Notes: generated by a model from the sequence alone, not told the origin. DNA of 64,000 bases from Schaedlerella arabinosiphila (GCF_003885045.1 NZ_RHJS01000002.1:124001-188000); one strand, 5' to 3'; positions 53,475 through 63,224 are shown, counted from the stretch's first letter. Numbers and translations are program-made.

Positions 53475-54347
53475 ATGCGAAAAATTTTATCCAACAAACA
53501 GGCAATTGTGCTGTTCATGCTTCCGACAATGCTTCTGATCGCAGTCTTTGTCGTGATCCCGATCGCCATGTCCGTTTATTACAGCCTCTTGGACTGGGAC
53601 GGAATTGGGGCAGGGATATTTGTCGGACTGCGGAATTATAAAGAAATGTTTCTTGATACCAGGTTCGTTAATTCGGTGAAAAATTCCCTGCTGTACGCCG
53701 CGCTTTCACTGTGCCTGCAGATTCCGTTTTCGCTGTTTCTGGCGATTGTTGTAGCAAATGTGTCCAGAGGGGAAAAATTTTACCGTACAACTTTTTTTAT
53801 ACCGGTGATCATTTCCAGTGTTGTGATCGGACAGCTGTGGCAGAAGATCTACAACGGAGATTACGGTCTGTTAAATGCGCTCCTCGGCATGTTCGGCTTT
53901 GCCGGGCAAGACTGGCTGGGACAGGAAAGTACGGCTCTGATGGCAGCATTTATCCCGAATCTGTGGCAGTATGTCGGTTATCATATGCTGATCATGTATG
54001 CGGGTATAAAGTCCATTTCGCCGGATATCTGTGAGGCGGCAAAGATCGACGGGGCAAACCGGGTTCAGATCGCGTTTAAGATTACGATTCCGTTGTTGAA
54101 GCCGATCCTTCAGGTGTGCGTCACATTTTCATTGATCGGTGCTTTGAAGATCTTTGACCTGATCTATGTACTGACCGGAGGAGGACCCTTCTTCTCCACG
54201 GAAGTGCCGACGATCTATATGTATAAAACGGTATTTGATTCCTTTAACTATGGCTATGGAAGCGCCATTTCTATTTTTGTGATCCTGGAATGCCTGCTGC
54301 TGACAGTTGTGCTAAGGACATTTTTCAGAGACAAGGAGGAAGCATAA
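53475..54347 (+). CDS. Sugar ABC transporter permease (MalF/UgpA-like)
   Basis: A 290-residue permease with six membrane helices. The start AIVLFMLPTMLLIAVFVVIP and the EAA loop ICEAAKIDGANRVQIAFKIT are typical. The stop overlaps the start of the second permease (TAATG). Confidence 0.92.
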   Translation: MRKILSNKQAIVLFMLPTMLLIAVFVVIPIAMSVYYSLLDWDGIGAGIFVGLRNYKEMFLDTRFVNSVKNSLLYAALSLCLQIPFSLFLAIVVANVSRGEKFYRTTFFIPVIISSVVIGQLWQKIYNGDYGLLNALLGMFGFAGQDWLGQESTALMAAFIPNLWQYVGYHMLIMYAGIKSISPDICEAAKIDGANRVQIAFKITIPLLKPILQVCVTFSLIGALKIFDLIYVLTGGGPFFSTEVPTIYMYKTVFDSFNYGYGSAISIFVILECLLLTVVLRTFFRDKEEA

Positions 54348-55186
54348 TGAATACAAAGGGCCCGAGAAATATAAAAACAATTATTACACATGCATTTCTG
54401 CTGATCTTTGCGTTTATCCAGGTATATCCGATTTTCTGGCTGTTTGAATTTTCACTGAAAGACAATAGCGAGATCTTCGGCGGAAATATTGCCGGACTGC
54501 CTGAGCACTGGAGGTTTAGTAATTACGCGACAGCATTTTTCAACGCAAATATCATGCAGTATTTTTTAAACAGCGTACTGGTCACAGGTGTTACCATTCT
54601 CGTGACGCTGGTAGCGGCGGCAACTGCGGCTTATGCAATTTCCCGTATGATCTGGCGGGGGAGAGAGACGATGCTCAAGGTGATCCTTCTGGGGATGATG
54701 GTGCCGATCCATGCAGCCCTGCTTCCGTTGTTTATCATTTTAAGCAAGACGCATCTGCTGAATTCCTACTGGTCGCTGATCATACCTTATGTGGCATTCG
54801 GACTGCCCATGGCAATCTACCTTTTTACAAGCTTTATGGCATCCATACCCAAGGAAATGGAAGAGGCTGCGGCGATTGACGGCTGCGGGATCTATCAGAT
54901 GTTTTTCCGCATTATATTCCCGCTGATTCGGCCCGCGATCGCGACCGTGAGTATCTTTACCTTTATTTCTTCCTGGAATGAGCTGATGTTTGCGGTCACA
55001 TTTATCAATAAATCGGAATATAAAACACTAACGGTCGGCATTATGTCGATGGTCGGAGCATATACCACCAAGTGGGGCGAGATCGGCGCCGGCCTGATGA
55101 TCGCCACGATTCCTACGGTGATCGTATATCTGCTTCTCAGCGAGCAGGTACAGAACAGCCTGGTTGCAGGAGCGGTAAAGGGGTGA
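54347..55186 (+). CDS. Sugar ABC transporter permease (MalG/UgpE-like)
   Basis: A 279-residue permease from ATG 54347, which lies behind AAGGAGGAAG. The EAA loop is KEMEEAAAIDGCGIYQMFFR. Six helices. It pairs with the previous permease to form the channel of the importer. The GH51 gene follows 4 bp later. Confidence 0.92.
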   Translation: MNTKGPRNIKTIITHAFLLIFAFIQVYPIFWLFEFSLKDNSEIFGGNIAGLPEHWRFSNYATAFFNANIMQYFLNSVLVTGVTILVTLVAAATAAYAISRMIWRGRETMLKVILLGMMVPIHAALLPLFIILSKTHLLNSYWSLIIPYVAFGLPMAIYLFTSFMASIPKEMEEAAAIDGCGIYQMFFRIIFPLIRPAIATVSIFTFISSWNELMFAVTFINKSEYKTLTVGIMSMVGAYTTKWGEIGAGLMIATIPTVIVYLLLSEQVQNSLVAGAVKG

Positions 55187-55190
55187 TAAA

Positions 55191-56756
55191 ATGGGAAAGA
55201 GTGCAAAACTGGCGGTTTATGCCGACCATACGAGAAATACGATCAGTAAAAACATTTTCGGACATTTTATGGAGCATTCTGTAGATGTGATCTACGGAAG
55301 CGTGTTCGATCCGGAAAGCCCGCTGGCGGATGAGGACGGTTTTCGGCGGGATGTACTGGAAGCATTGAGGGACGCGAAGGTTCCGATGCTGAGATATCCG
55401 GGAGGAAATTTTGTATCCAACTATCACTGGGAAGACGGGATCGGCCCCAGGGAGAAACGGCCAAAGTGTTTTGATTACGCATGGCTTGCAGAAGACGATA
55501 ACCGGATGGGCACGGTCGAATTTATCAAGCTCTGCAGAAAGACCGGAGCGGAGCCGTACCTCTGTGTCAATATGGGCAGCGGGACGGCCGAGGAGGCCAT
55601 GCATTGGGTGGAATTTTGCAATGGTACGGGGGATACCCGCTATGCCGCCCTGCGGAAAAGCCTGGGGTATGAGAAGCCTTTTCATGTAAAATACTGGGGA
55701 CTCGGAAATGAACTGTACGGAGACTGGCAGTTCGGCGCAATGAATGCCTCGGATTACGCAAAAAAGGCGCTGGATTTTGCCAAGGCCATGAAGTGGATGG
55801 ATCCGGAGATCGAGCTTGTAGCCTGCGGCTATGACCTGGGAAGCGACTGGAATTATGAGGTCGCGCGGGTTCTGAAGCCACTGATCGGCCATCTGGCGAT
55901 TCACCATTATTCCATCGGCTACGGGATTTTTACAGATGAGGATTACAGGCAGTGCATGTATATCCCGGATTATATCACGAAGCTCACCAATGCGGCCAGG
56001 GCCTCCGTGGTGGCAGGCACCAACGACGCGCTGTCCGAGATCAAGATTGCCTGGGACGAATGGAATACCCATGCATGGGATCTGGAAAAAAAGGATGACG
56101 ACCGGAATTATACATTGAGGAACGCCGTCCTGACAGCCGGAATCCTTCATTCCTTTATCCGAAGCAGCGATATTGTGGAGATTGCAGGATATTCGCCCTT
56201 CGTGAATGTATGCGGAGCGATTTCTGTCAAAAAGGACCGGGTGCTCAAACGCCCCCAATACTATGTATTTGAACTGCTCTCAAAGGTGTTCGGCGAATGT
56301 ACGGAATATGTGGAGACACGGCTGGAGTGTGACACCTGTTCCATGCCGGAGGTCATTGACTATTCAAACCGCCCGGCGGAGGCAAAATTTGCTCTCAACG
56401 CAAAAACCGCTGTCCGTTATGTGGAGACCGGTTATCTGGACTGTGCGGCGTCGATGAACCGGGAGAGGTCCCGGCTGGCGTTATCTCTGATCAACAAAAG
56501 CGAGGACAGGGACTACACGGTGGATGTCTCCGTATTCGGGAGCAGTGCTGTATGGAAGGATGCGGCCGGTTATGAATTGTACCATCCGGATTTTGACGCG
56601 GCCAATACCGCCCAGGATCCGGAACAGGTGGTGATCCAGGAGGCGCATCCGGTTTCGGAGGAAGGGAAGATTTATCTGAAAAGGCATTCCCTGACGGTTG
56701 TGGTGATGAATTTGTTGCAGGGAGAGGAATCATGGACAGAAAAGAAGCAAGACTAA
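55191..56756 (+). CDS. GH51 alpha-L-arabinofuranosidase
   Basis: A 521-residue enzyme without signal peptide, so it acts in the cytoplasm on imported oligosaccharides. Glu174 in GLGNELYGDW is the likely acid/base and Glu290 in IAWDEWNTH the nucleophile. FGHFMEHS and MLRYPGGNFVSNYHWEDGIG are family hallmarks. It removes arabinose side groups from arabino-oligosaccharides or arabinoxylan fragments. The gene overlaps the GH3 gene by 25 bp. Confidence 0.94.
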   Translation: MGKSAKLAVYADHTRNTISKNIFGHFMEHSVDVIYGSVFDPESPLADEDGFRRDVLEALRDAKVPMLRYPGGNFVSNYHWEDGIGPREKRPKCFDYAWLAEDDNRMGTVEFIKLCRKTGAEPYLCVNMGSGTAEEAMHWVEFCNGTGDTRYAALRKSLGYEKPFHVKYWGLGNELYGDWQFGAMNASDYAKKALDFAKAMKWMDPEIELVACGYDLGSDWNYEVARVLKPLIGHLAIHHYSIGYGIFTDEDYRQCMYIPDYITKLTNAARASVVAGTNDALSEIKIAWDEWNTHAWDLEKKDDDRNYTLRNAVLTAGILHSFIRSSDIVEIAGYSPFVNVCGAISVKKDRVLKRPQYYVFELLSKVFGECTEYVETRLECDTCSMPEVIDYSNRPAEAKFALNAKTAVRYVETGYLDCAASMNRERSRLALSLINKSEDRDYTVDVSVFGSSAVWKDAAGYELYHPDFDAANTAQDPEQVVIQEAHPVSEEGKIYLKRHSLTVVVMNLLQGEESWTEKKQD

Positions 56757-58852
56757 AGGCACAGGAGTTGGTCGCGCGGATGACGATCGAAGAGAAAGCT
56801 TCCCAGTTAAAATTTGATGCGGAAGCAATCCCGCGGTTAGACATTCCTGCCTATAACTGGTGGAACGAGGCGCTGCACGGAGTCGCAAGAGCAGGAACGG
56901 CGACAGTATTTCCCCAGGCGATCGCGCTGGGAGCCGCGTTCGACACGGAGCTTATGGAAGAGATCGGAAGCTGCATTGCGGCTGAGGGACGCGCGAAATA
57001 TAACGAAAGCAAAAAACACGGCGACCGGGATATTTATAAGGGACTTACCTTCTGGGCTCCAAATGTCAATATTTTCCGGGATCCAAGATGGGGACGCGGG
57101 CATGAGACCTACGGAGAAGATCCATATCTTACATCAAGGCTGGCCGTTCCCTTTATCCGGGGGCTGCAGGGAAATGGGGAATATCTGAAGGCGGCGGCCT
57201 GCGCCAAGCACTTTGCCGTACATTCAGGGCCGGAGGCAAAGCGGCACTTTTTTAATGCAGAAGCTTCGAAAAAGGATCTCGAAGAGACATATCTTCCTGC
57301 CTTTGAAGCCTGCGTGAAAGAGGCAGAGGTGGAAGCGGTCATGGGCGCGTACAACCGGACAAACGGGGAGCCCTGCTGCGCGAGCAAAACCCTGATGCAG
57401 GATTACCTGCGGGGAAAATGGGGATTCGAGGGGCATTATGTATCGGACTGCTGGGCGGTTCGGGATTTTCACGAAAATCATCAGGTGACGGACCGCCCCG
57501 AGGAATCTGTAAAAATGGCTCTGGAAGCCGGGTGCGATTTGAACTGCGGCTGTACCTATCAGAAAATCCTGAATGCGTACCAGGAGGGCATCATTGATGA
57601 AGCGTATATTACTGAATCCTGCGTAAGGCTTTTTACGACAAGATTTCTGCTTGGAATGTTTACGGAGACGGAATACGACAAAATTTCTTATCTGGAAGTG
57701 GAGAGTCCGGAGCATCTTGCATTGGCACACAGGGCCGCAAGAGAAAGCATGGTCTTATTAAAAAATGACGGGATCCTCCCGTTAGATCCAGCCAGGCTGA
57801 AAACCATCGGCGTGATCGGCCCCAATGCGGACAGCCGGAGCGCCCTGATCGGCAACTACCATGGAACATCCTCACAGTATATCACGGTATTGGATGGGAT
57901 CCGAAATATTGCAGGCGCATCCTGCAGGATCCTGTACTCCGAAGGATGCCATCTCTGGAAAGAGAATGTGGAGCATCTGTCATCTCCGGAACAGATGGAC
58001 CGGCTGTCGGAAGCCGCTGCGGTTGCGGAGCATTCGGACGTGGTGATCCTTGTGCTGGGACTGGATGAAACCCTGGAGGGAGAGGAAGGAGATACCGGCA
58101 ATTCCGATGCTTCCGGCGACAAGCAGGATCTTTTGTTCCCACTGTCCCAGAGAAAGCTGACGGAAACCGTTCTGCAGTCGGGGAAGCCGATGGTCATCGT
58201 GAATATGACAGGAAGCGCTATGGATCTTCGGGCGGCGGATGCACAGGCGAATGCTATCCTGCAGGCATGGTATCCGGGGGCGCGGGGCGGACAGGACGCG
58301 GCGGAACTGCTGTTTGGAATGGCATCGCCTTCCGGAAAGCTGCCGGTGACGTTTTACCGCGGTACGGAGGATCTCCCGGACTTTGAAGATTACTCCATGA
58401 AAAACCGGACCTACCGCTACTATGCCGGGGAAGCGCTGTACCCCTTTGGATATGGGCTGACATATGGGGAATGCCGGGTTGAGAGTGCGGACTGTGAAAA
58501 GACTGCATCGCCGGATGGGCGGCTTGAGGCAGTGAAAATCACCGCGCTGATTCGAAACGGCGGGAAAATGGAGACGGAGGATGTCCTGCAGGTCTATGTA
58601 AAAGATCTGGACTATCCGGGAGCAGTACTCCATCCGTCACTGGCCGCGTTTGCAAGAGTACGGCTTAAGCCAGGGGAAGAAAAGCAGATCGGTCTGACGG
58701 TTGACAGGATGCGGTTTACAAGCGTGGACGAGGATGGAAACAGAGCAATCTATGGGAAACATTTTGAACTGTATGCAGGATTCTCACAGCCGGATCCCCG
58801 AAGCGAGGAGCTGACCGGGCAGAACTGTGAGAGGATGACAGTGGTTCTTTAA
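56732..58852 (+). CDS. GH3 beta-xylosidase/beta-glucosidase
   Basis: A 706-residue GH3 enzyme, cytoplasmic. Asp239 in GHYVSDCWAVRDF is the likely nucleophile; NWWNEALHGVAR, DPRWGRGHETYGEDPYL and AKHFAVHSGPE line the sugar pocket. The second domain (about 370-560) and the fibronectin III-like tail (about 590-690) are present. With GH51 and the importer the likely substrate is xylo-oligosaccharide with arabinose branches. A terminator follows at 58900. Confidence 0.92.
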   Translation: MDRKEARLKAQELVARMTIEEKASQLKFDAEAIPRLDIPAYNWWNEALHGVARAGTATVFPQAIALGAAFDTELMEEIGSCIAAEGRAKYNESKKHGDRDIYKGLTFWAPNVNIFRDPRWGRGHETYGEDPYLTSRLAVPFIRGLQGNGEYLKAAACAKHFAVHSGPEAKRHFFNAEASKKDLEETYLPAFEACVKEAEVEAVMGAYNRTNGEPCCASKTLMQDYLRGKWGFEGHYVSDCWAVRDFHENHQVTDRPEESVKMALEAGCDLNCGCTYQKILNAYQEGIIDEAYITESCVRLFTTRFLLGMFTETEYDKISYLEVESPEHLALAHRAARESMVLLKNDGILPLDPARLKTIGVIGPNADSRSALIGNYHGTSSQYITVLDGIRNIAGASCRILYSEGCHLWKENVEHLSSPEQMDRLSEAAAVAEHSDVVILVLGLDETLEGEEGDTGNSDASGDKQDLLFPLSQRKLTETVLQSGKPMVIVNMTGSAMDLRAADAQANAILQAWYPGARGGQDAAELLFGMASPSGKLPVTFYRGTEDLPDFEDYSMKNRTYRYYAGEALYPFGYGLTYGECRVESADCEKTASPDGRLEAVKITALIRNGGKMETEDVLQVYVKDLDYPGAVLHPSLAAFARVRLKPGEEKQIGLTVDRMRFTSVDEDGNRAIYGKHFELYAGFSQPDPRSEELTGQNCERMTVVL

Positions 58853-58899
58853 GAGATTGCCCGTTCCCTTGATACAATGCCCATCACAAAAATTTCCTG

Positions 58900-58930
58900 G
58901 CCGGCTTATATAGTCTTTCTATAAGCCGGC
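58900..58930 (+). terminator. Terminator after the GH3 gene
   Basis: GCCGGCTTATA and TATAAGCCGGC are perfect 11-bp repeats around TAGTCTTTC, with TGTCTTTATTT behind. Confidence 0.8.
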
Positions 58931-58975
58931 TGTCTTTATTTCAATATATGGCATCATAATGCGTTTTACGTTAAC

Positions 58976-59007
58976 CATTTTACGGCAACAGATAAACATT
59001 TCACAGC
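58976..59007 (+). promoter_or_regulatory. Direct repeat, probable LytTR-regulator binding site
   Basis: CATTTTACGGC (58976-58986) and CATTTCACAGC (58997-59007) are spaced by 21 bp, two turns of the helix, and end 7 bp before the -35 box. LytTR regulators bind such paired direct repeats. It suggests autoregulation of the LytTR/GHKL genes downstream. Confidence 0.6.
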
Positions 59008-59014
59008 GATTCCA

Positions 59015-59043
59015 TTGTTTCGGCGTTTCGGATAGGCTATAAT
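59015..59043 (+). promoter_or_regulatory. sigma-A promoter of the LytTR/GHKL operon
   Basis: TTGTTT (59015-59020), 17 bp, TATAAT (59038-59043). Confidence 0.7.
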
Positions 59044-59081
59044 AAAATGTCTATCTTGATGATGATTTAGGAGGTGGCACC

Positions 59082-59786
59082 TTGATCCATATTGTAATCT
59101 GCGACGATGAAAAACAGATGTCTGATCACATAAAGACGTTTGTTTCCGATTTTTTTCGTAAAAAGAACAGGGAGATCAGCCTCCGGACGTTTTTAAGCAG
59201 TGAAGAGCTGCTGAACTACGATGGGCAGATCGACATCCTGTTTCTGGATATCCAGATGAATGGCATGGATGGTATGGAGACGGCAAGGAAACTGAGGGCG
59301 GATAAGTTCCGGGGATTTCTGATCTTCATCACGGTACTGAAAGAGATGGTATTCCAGTCTTTTGAGGTGCAGGCCTACGATTATCTGGTCAAGCCGGTGG
59401 AAGAAAAGCAGTTTGAGAGAACCATGGAGCGCCTGTTAGCTTCTATGCACAGCGTCGGTGAAGACAGCCTGCTCGTGCAGAAGGGATATGAAGGGCGCAT
59501 TATTCGAAAGGATGAGATTGTATTTTGTGAGATCATAGACCGGAAAATATATCTGAACCTGGTATCAGACGAAGTTCTTGATTATTATGAGCGGATTGAA
59601 AATCTGGAAACGAAACTGGGCGGCCATTTTTTCCGATGCCACAGGAGCTATCTCATCAATCTGAAGCACTTAAAAGGTTATAAAAACGGGACTGCCTATA
59701 TGGATAACGGCAAAGAGGTTCCCGTATCACGGCTGCGGAGTAAAGAGTTCTCCAGTGTTGTGCTGCGGTATATGAAGAACATCTGA
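59082..59786 (+). CDS. LytTR-family response regulator
   Basis: A 234-residue protein from TTG 59082 behind GGAGGTGG. The receiver (1-120) has CDDE and phosphoacceptor Asp56 in ILFLDIQMNGMDGM. The LytTR domain (about 135-234) ends FFRCHRSYLINLKHLKGY and VPVSRLRSKEF. Such regulators work with GHKL kinases, often in peptide quorum sensing (Agr-like). No AgrB or AgrD gene is seen nearby. Confidence 0.94.
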   Translation: MIHIVICDDEKQMSDHIKTFVSDFFRKKNREISLRTFLSSEELLNYDGQIDILFLDIQMNGMDGMETARKLRADKFRGFLIFITVLKEMVFQSFEVQAYDYLVKPVEEKQFERTMERLLASMHSVGEDSLLVQKGYEGRIIRKDEIVFCEIIDRKIYLNLVSDEVLDYYERIENLETKLGGHFFRCHRSYLINLKHLKGYKNGTAYMDNGKEVPVSRLRSKEFSSVVLRYMKNI

Positions 59787-59869
59787 GATTCGAAATGGTT
59801 CTGATTCAGATTGCCGGCCTGCCTGAAAGGGTGCCGGGCAGATAGGGAGATTTCCATATGGGAGGTAAA

Positions 59870-61198
59870 ATGGCTGAGTATTTAGACTTTTTTAATAGAT
59901 ATATTATGGGCGTTATCGAGATATCTATCCAGCTTTATTTTTTGGCAAAAATCCTGAAAAAGAAAATATGGATTCCTTTTTATTTCCTGTTTGCAGTATG
60001 TGCGGTGGTTGTCAACGATTTTTTTTCGGTCGGCACGATAACGGGCTTCGTGGTGTATGTATTTCTTCTTACGGGATACGGGATGCTGGTCTGTCACGCG
60101 GATTTTAAGTTTTCTATTTTGTATGCGGCCTTGATGACGGAAATCATGCTGCTCTGCTTTGGGATTGTGAACTCCCTGACGGGGCTTTTATACTCATGGA
60201 GGCCGGATTTTTTCTGTGGTAGGGCCGGTATCGCGGTCATGCTGGGCAGCGAGGCGGCGTCACTTCTGCTGGCCGGGTTTTGTTATTATATGGTATATCG
60301 CTATTTTTCCTATTATACCGCAGCGGAAATGCAGCAGATGTTTCTGGTTTTCATCCCGATCCTGATGATCTTTATTATGAGTGAGTACATTAATGCGATC
60401 GCATTTGAGTACAGGTATGAGGTTATAGGGGAGGAAGAACCTTACCTGTATCTGTTCAACCACTGGCAGCTGCTCGTCATGCAGTTTTTTGGGCTTTTAA
60501 GTGTGTTCTGCATCCTGTTCTCTTATAAGAAATTGCAGCAGAATTTCCGCCTTAGCAGAGAATTATCATTGCTGGAGCAGGAAGAATATTCCCTGAATCA
60601 GTATGTAGAGGAGGCGAAGACCCGTTACGATGAAACAAAGTCATTCCGCCATGACATCAGGAATCACATCGCTGTGGTAAAAAAGCTCCTGCAGAGAGGG
60701 AAAGTAGAGGAAGCTGTAAGCTATATGGAGGATATGGACGATATGGCGGAAAAAATGTCATTCCCCTGCAGTACCAATAACCCGGTCGTGGATATTTTGG
60801 TGGGGAACAAGCTGGGGATTGCAAAAAGCATGGGGATAGGCGTGGATTGCTCCCTTCTTCTGCCATACCCCTGCAGCCTGCGGGACATTGATATCTGTAT
60901 TGTCCTGTCAAACGCGCTGGATAATGCAATCCATGCATGTAAAAATCCGGATGACGGCACAGATGGGCATATCTATGTGTCCGGGCGTATCCAGGGGGAT
61001 TTCCTTATGATAGAAGTGGAGAACAGCTTCCATGGAAAAGATACGTTCAAAAAAGGGACTGGCTTGTCGAATGTAAAAAAGGTAGCCGAAAAATATGGCG
61101 GCGCCATGAGTATAGAGACACGGGGAGACGTATTTATCCTACAGGTACTGCTGATCATCCCACAGCATCCAGAAAGCATCTCACAGCAAATGGATTAA
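59870..61198 (+). CDS. GHKL sensor histidine kinase (AgrC-like)
   Basis: A 442-residue protein from ATG 59870, with GGGAGG upstream (an earlier ATG at 59858 is less likely). The first 215 residues carry about six membrane helices. The H-box is KSFRHDIRNHIAVVKKLL, the N-box VLSNALDNAIHACKN, and the G2 box KKGTGLSNVKKVAEKYGG. It belongs with the LytTR regulator 83 bp before it and would read a membrane or peptide signal. Confidence 0.92.
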   Translation: MAEYLDFFNRYIMGVIEISIQLYFLAKILKKKIWIPFYFLFAVCAVVVNDFFSVGTITGFVVYVFLLTGYGMLVCHADFKFSILYAALMTEIMLLCFGIVNSLTGLLYSWRPDFFCGRAGIAVMLGSEAASLLLAGFCYYMVYRYFSYYTAAEMQQMFLVFIPILMIFIMSEYINAIAFEYRYEVIGEEEPYLYLFNHWQLLVMQFFGLLSVFCILFSYKKLQQNFRLSRELSLLEQEEYSLNQYVEEAKTRYDETKSFRHDIRNHIAVVKKLLQRGKVEEAVSYMEDMDDMAEKMSFPCSTNNPVVDILVGNKLGIAKSMGIGVDCSLLLPYPCSLRDIDICIVLSNALDNAIHACKNPDDGTDGHIYVSGRIQGDFLMIEVENSFHGKDTFKKGTGLSNVKKVAEKYGGAMSIETRGDVFILQVLLIIPQHPESISQQMD

Positions 61199-61274
61199 CC
61201 TGCCGCTTCTCACTGCCGAAAAACGAAAAAGGGGACAGCTCCTTACCCGGCAATATCAAATTGGAGGGATTATA

Positions 61275-61775
61275 ATGCATGCGAAAACGATGGAAGGCCT
61301 TGCAGGGGCAAGTATGAATATGAAAATGATGAATACACCTTTCCGTGTCTATCAAGAAGCAGAGAGGAGAGGTGATACATCTGCCATGGAGCGGGCAATG
61401 GGGTATGTCGGTGAGACCGCAGATAAAGCAGAGGACTATCAAAAGAAAGTTGAAAAGGGAATGAAGGAAGAAGCGAAGGAGGCGCGGGAAAAAGCGAAAT
61501 CAGAGCAGGAAAACGCTATCCGGAAGCGAAAAGAAGAACACGGGGAACAGGAAAAGAGAATAGCGGAAAGCAGGAATGGGAACACAGATACAGTCAACAT
61601 TAGTGAAAACGGGAAGGCAATACTGGGTGAGAGGTCTGATCTGGCTCAGGCTGGTACAGACAGCGGCATACCTGTAGAAACAGCAGATGTTGTTAAGACA
61701 GAGCCGGTAATCTATACGAAAACCGGAGAAGCCGCCAGGCCGGAATCCAGTACGAATATTTCGGTTTCTGCATAG
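61275..61775 (+). CDS. Uncharacterised hydrophilic coiled-coil protein
   Basis: A 166-residue protein behind TTGGAGGG. Residues 1-25 are Met-rich (EGLAGASMNMKMMNTPFRVY), residues about 50-100 are a charged coiled coil (EDYQKKVEKGMKEEAKEARE), and the tail is Thr/Ser/Glu-rich. No signal peptide, membrane helix or known domain. It follows the GHKL kinase by 76 bp and may belong to the LytTR regulon. Confidence 0.6.
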   Translation: MHAKTMEGLAGASMNMKMMNTPFRVYQEAERRGDTSAMERAMGYVGETADKAEDYQKKVEKGMKEEAKEAREKAKSEQENAIRKRKEEHGEQEKRIAESRNGNTDTVNISENGKAILGERSDLAQAGTDSGIPVETADVVKTEPVIYTKTGEAARPESSTNISVSA

Positions 61776-61817
61776 AAGGAATTGATCTCTGAAAAAGAGA
61801 GGGGATAAAAAAGGATA

Positions 61818-62066
61818 ATGAGTAAATATAACGCTTTATGGGAATATGTTCAGAAAACCGGAAAGGAATCTTTTCGGCTGACATTTGAGGAAATTCAGGA
61901 TATCGCAGGGATACCCATCGACCATTCTTTCCTGAAATACAAAAAGGAATTGACGGATTACGGTTATCAGGTCGGGAAAATATCCATGAAAGAGCAGACT
62001 GTTATTTTCAATAGGATGCCCTGCAAAATCCGCTGTCTCAAAAAGCCTGTATGGCAGTTTACTTGA
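61818..62066 (+). CDS. Small uncharacterised protein (82 residues)
   Basis: ATG 61818 stands behind GGGGATAAAAAAGG. The product (MSKYNALWEYVQKTGKESFR, LTFEEIQDIAGIPIDHSFLK) is mixed helical and basic. The pattern of KYNALWEYV and SFEEI resembles small proteins annotated only as DUF or hypothetical. I cannot name a function. Confidence 0.6.
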   Translation: MSKYNALWEYVQKTGKESFRLTFEEIQDIAGIPIDHSFLKYKKELTDYGYQVGKISMKEQTVIFNRMPCKIRCLKKPVWQFT

Positions 62067-62138
62067 GGATAGTAAGATTATGGAAGGCTCTATTATTGTA
62101 GAAATGAGATAAAAATCCAGTTATCGAGGTAACTATAT

Positions 62139-63182
62139 ATGGGGAGAAATACAAAATACAAACCAGATCATTTGTGCATTGCAATATTCACGCTTTGTTT
62201 ATCCGTGAGGTTTGTAGAATACTTTCTGATTGAAACAGACAAAACGGCTATTGGAGAAAATGTGCTTCATAAAGTAGTTGGAATTATCATATTGGCTTTG
62301 GTACTAAAAAGGGTAAATCTTTCGTGGAGTGATATTGGATTTCAAAGAAACGGTTTTGCAAGCGGTATTTTGAAAGGATTGTTATTGGGAAGCGTTTGCT
62401 TTATTATTTCATATGGTTTGGAATTAGCAATTTTTATTCTACAAGGCAATCCCGCACATTTAGAAATGTATATCAGCAGTTTTTCATTAACCGGCTCTCA
62501 AATAAAAAATACGGATTTCGTTTTCTTTCTGTTATGTGTGCTATTTAATATGATCAATGTATGGATGGAGGAAGGTGTTTTTCGCGGATTATTCATCAGA
62601 ACACTTTCCGAAACAAAGCCATTTATGCAGGCGAATTTTATTGCTGCATTTTTATTTGGTATTTGGCATATGGTAATGCCAATCAGAAGTTATATCAACG
62701 GCGAAATGTCATTTGCGGCAATGCTTCTTATGGGTATTGGCTATATGATCCTTGCCGGGATTATGGGAATCAAATGGGGCCTTCTTTACCGCATAACAGG
62801 AAATCTATGGGCAGGGCTTGGCGACCATTTATTCAATAATACTGTTGCTGCAAACATGCTGCATGTCGTTTCACTAAATGGCGCAGACGAATTACAAATT
62901 GTCCGGATTTTGGCGGCACAAATGATATCCTTTGCAGTTGTGTTGGCAATTCATACTGATCGAACGACTAATGTTCGATCAGGTATTACTGCAAGAACAG
63001 AAGCGGAAATAGATAACGGAAAAGAAGTTGAAGGACAAAGGAGGAAAGGTTCATTGAACGATTTAAAAGAATTAGTGAAACTGATGAAAGAGCATCCTAT
63101 CATTATTGTTGTAACATTGGCGGCGATGGTCGTTGGCGCAATTTTAGGAGCAGCAGCGTTTTATCAGGGGTGGTTAGGATGA
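62139..63182 (+). CDS. CPBP-family intramembrane metalloprotease with extra C-terminal helix
   Basis: A 347-residue protein with about eight membrane helices. The CPBP motifs are EEGVFRGLFIR (about 146-156) with the paired glutamates, FGIWHMVMP, and GDHLFNNTVA. These proteins cleave CAAX-like or leader peptides, or confer immunity to bacteriocins. The last 42 residues (after about 305) form a separate helix (HPIIIVVTLAAMVVGAILGA). In front of that part AGGAGG (63039-63044) precedes an in-frame TTG at 63054, so the tail could also be made alone. Confidence 0.85.
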   Translation: MGRNTKYKPDHLCIAIFTLCLSVRFVEYFLIETDKTAIGENVLHKVVGIIILALVLKRVNLSWSDIGFQRNGFASGILKGLLLGSVCFIISYGLELAIFILQGNPAHLEMYISSFSLTGSQIKNTDFVFFLLCVLFNMINVWMEEGVFRGLFIRTLSETKPFMQANFIAAFLFGIWHMVMPIRSYINGEMSFAAMLLMGIGYMILAGIMGIKWGLLYRITGNLWAGLGDHLFNNTVAANMLHVVSLNGADELQIVRILAAQMISFAVVLAIHTDRTTNVRSGITARTEAEIDNGKEVEGQRRKGSLNDLKELVKLMKEHPIIIVVTLAAMVVGAILGAAAFYQGWLG

Positions 63183-63224
63183 GTTTTTATTTGATGCAGA
63201 TTGAATGACAGGAGGCAATAGAGT

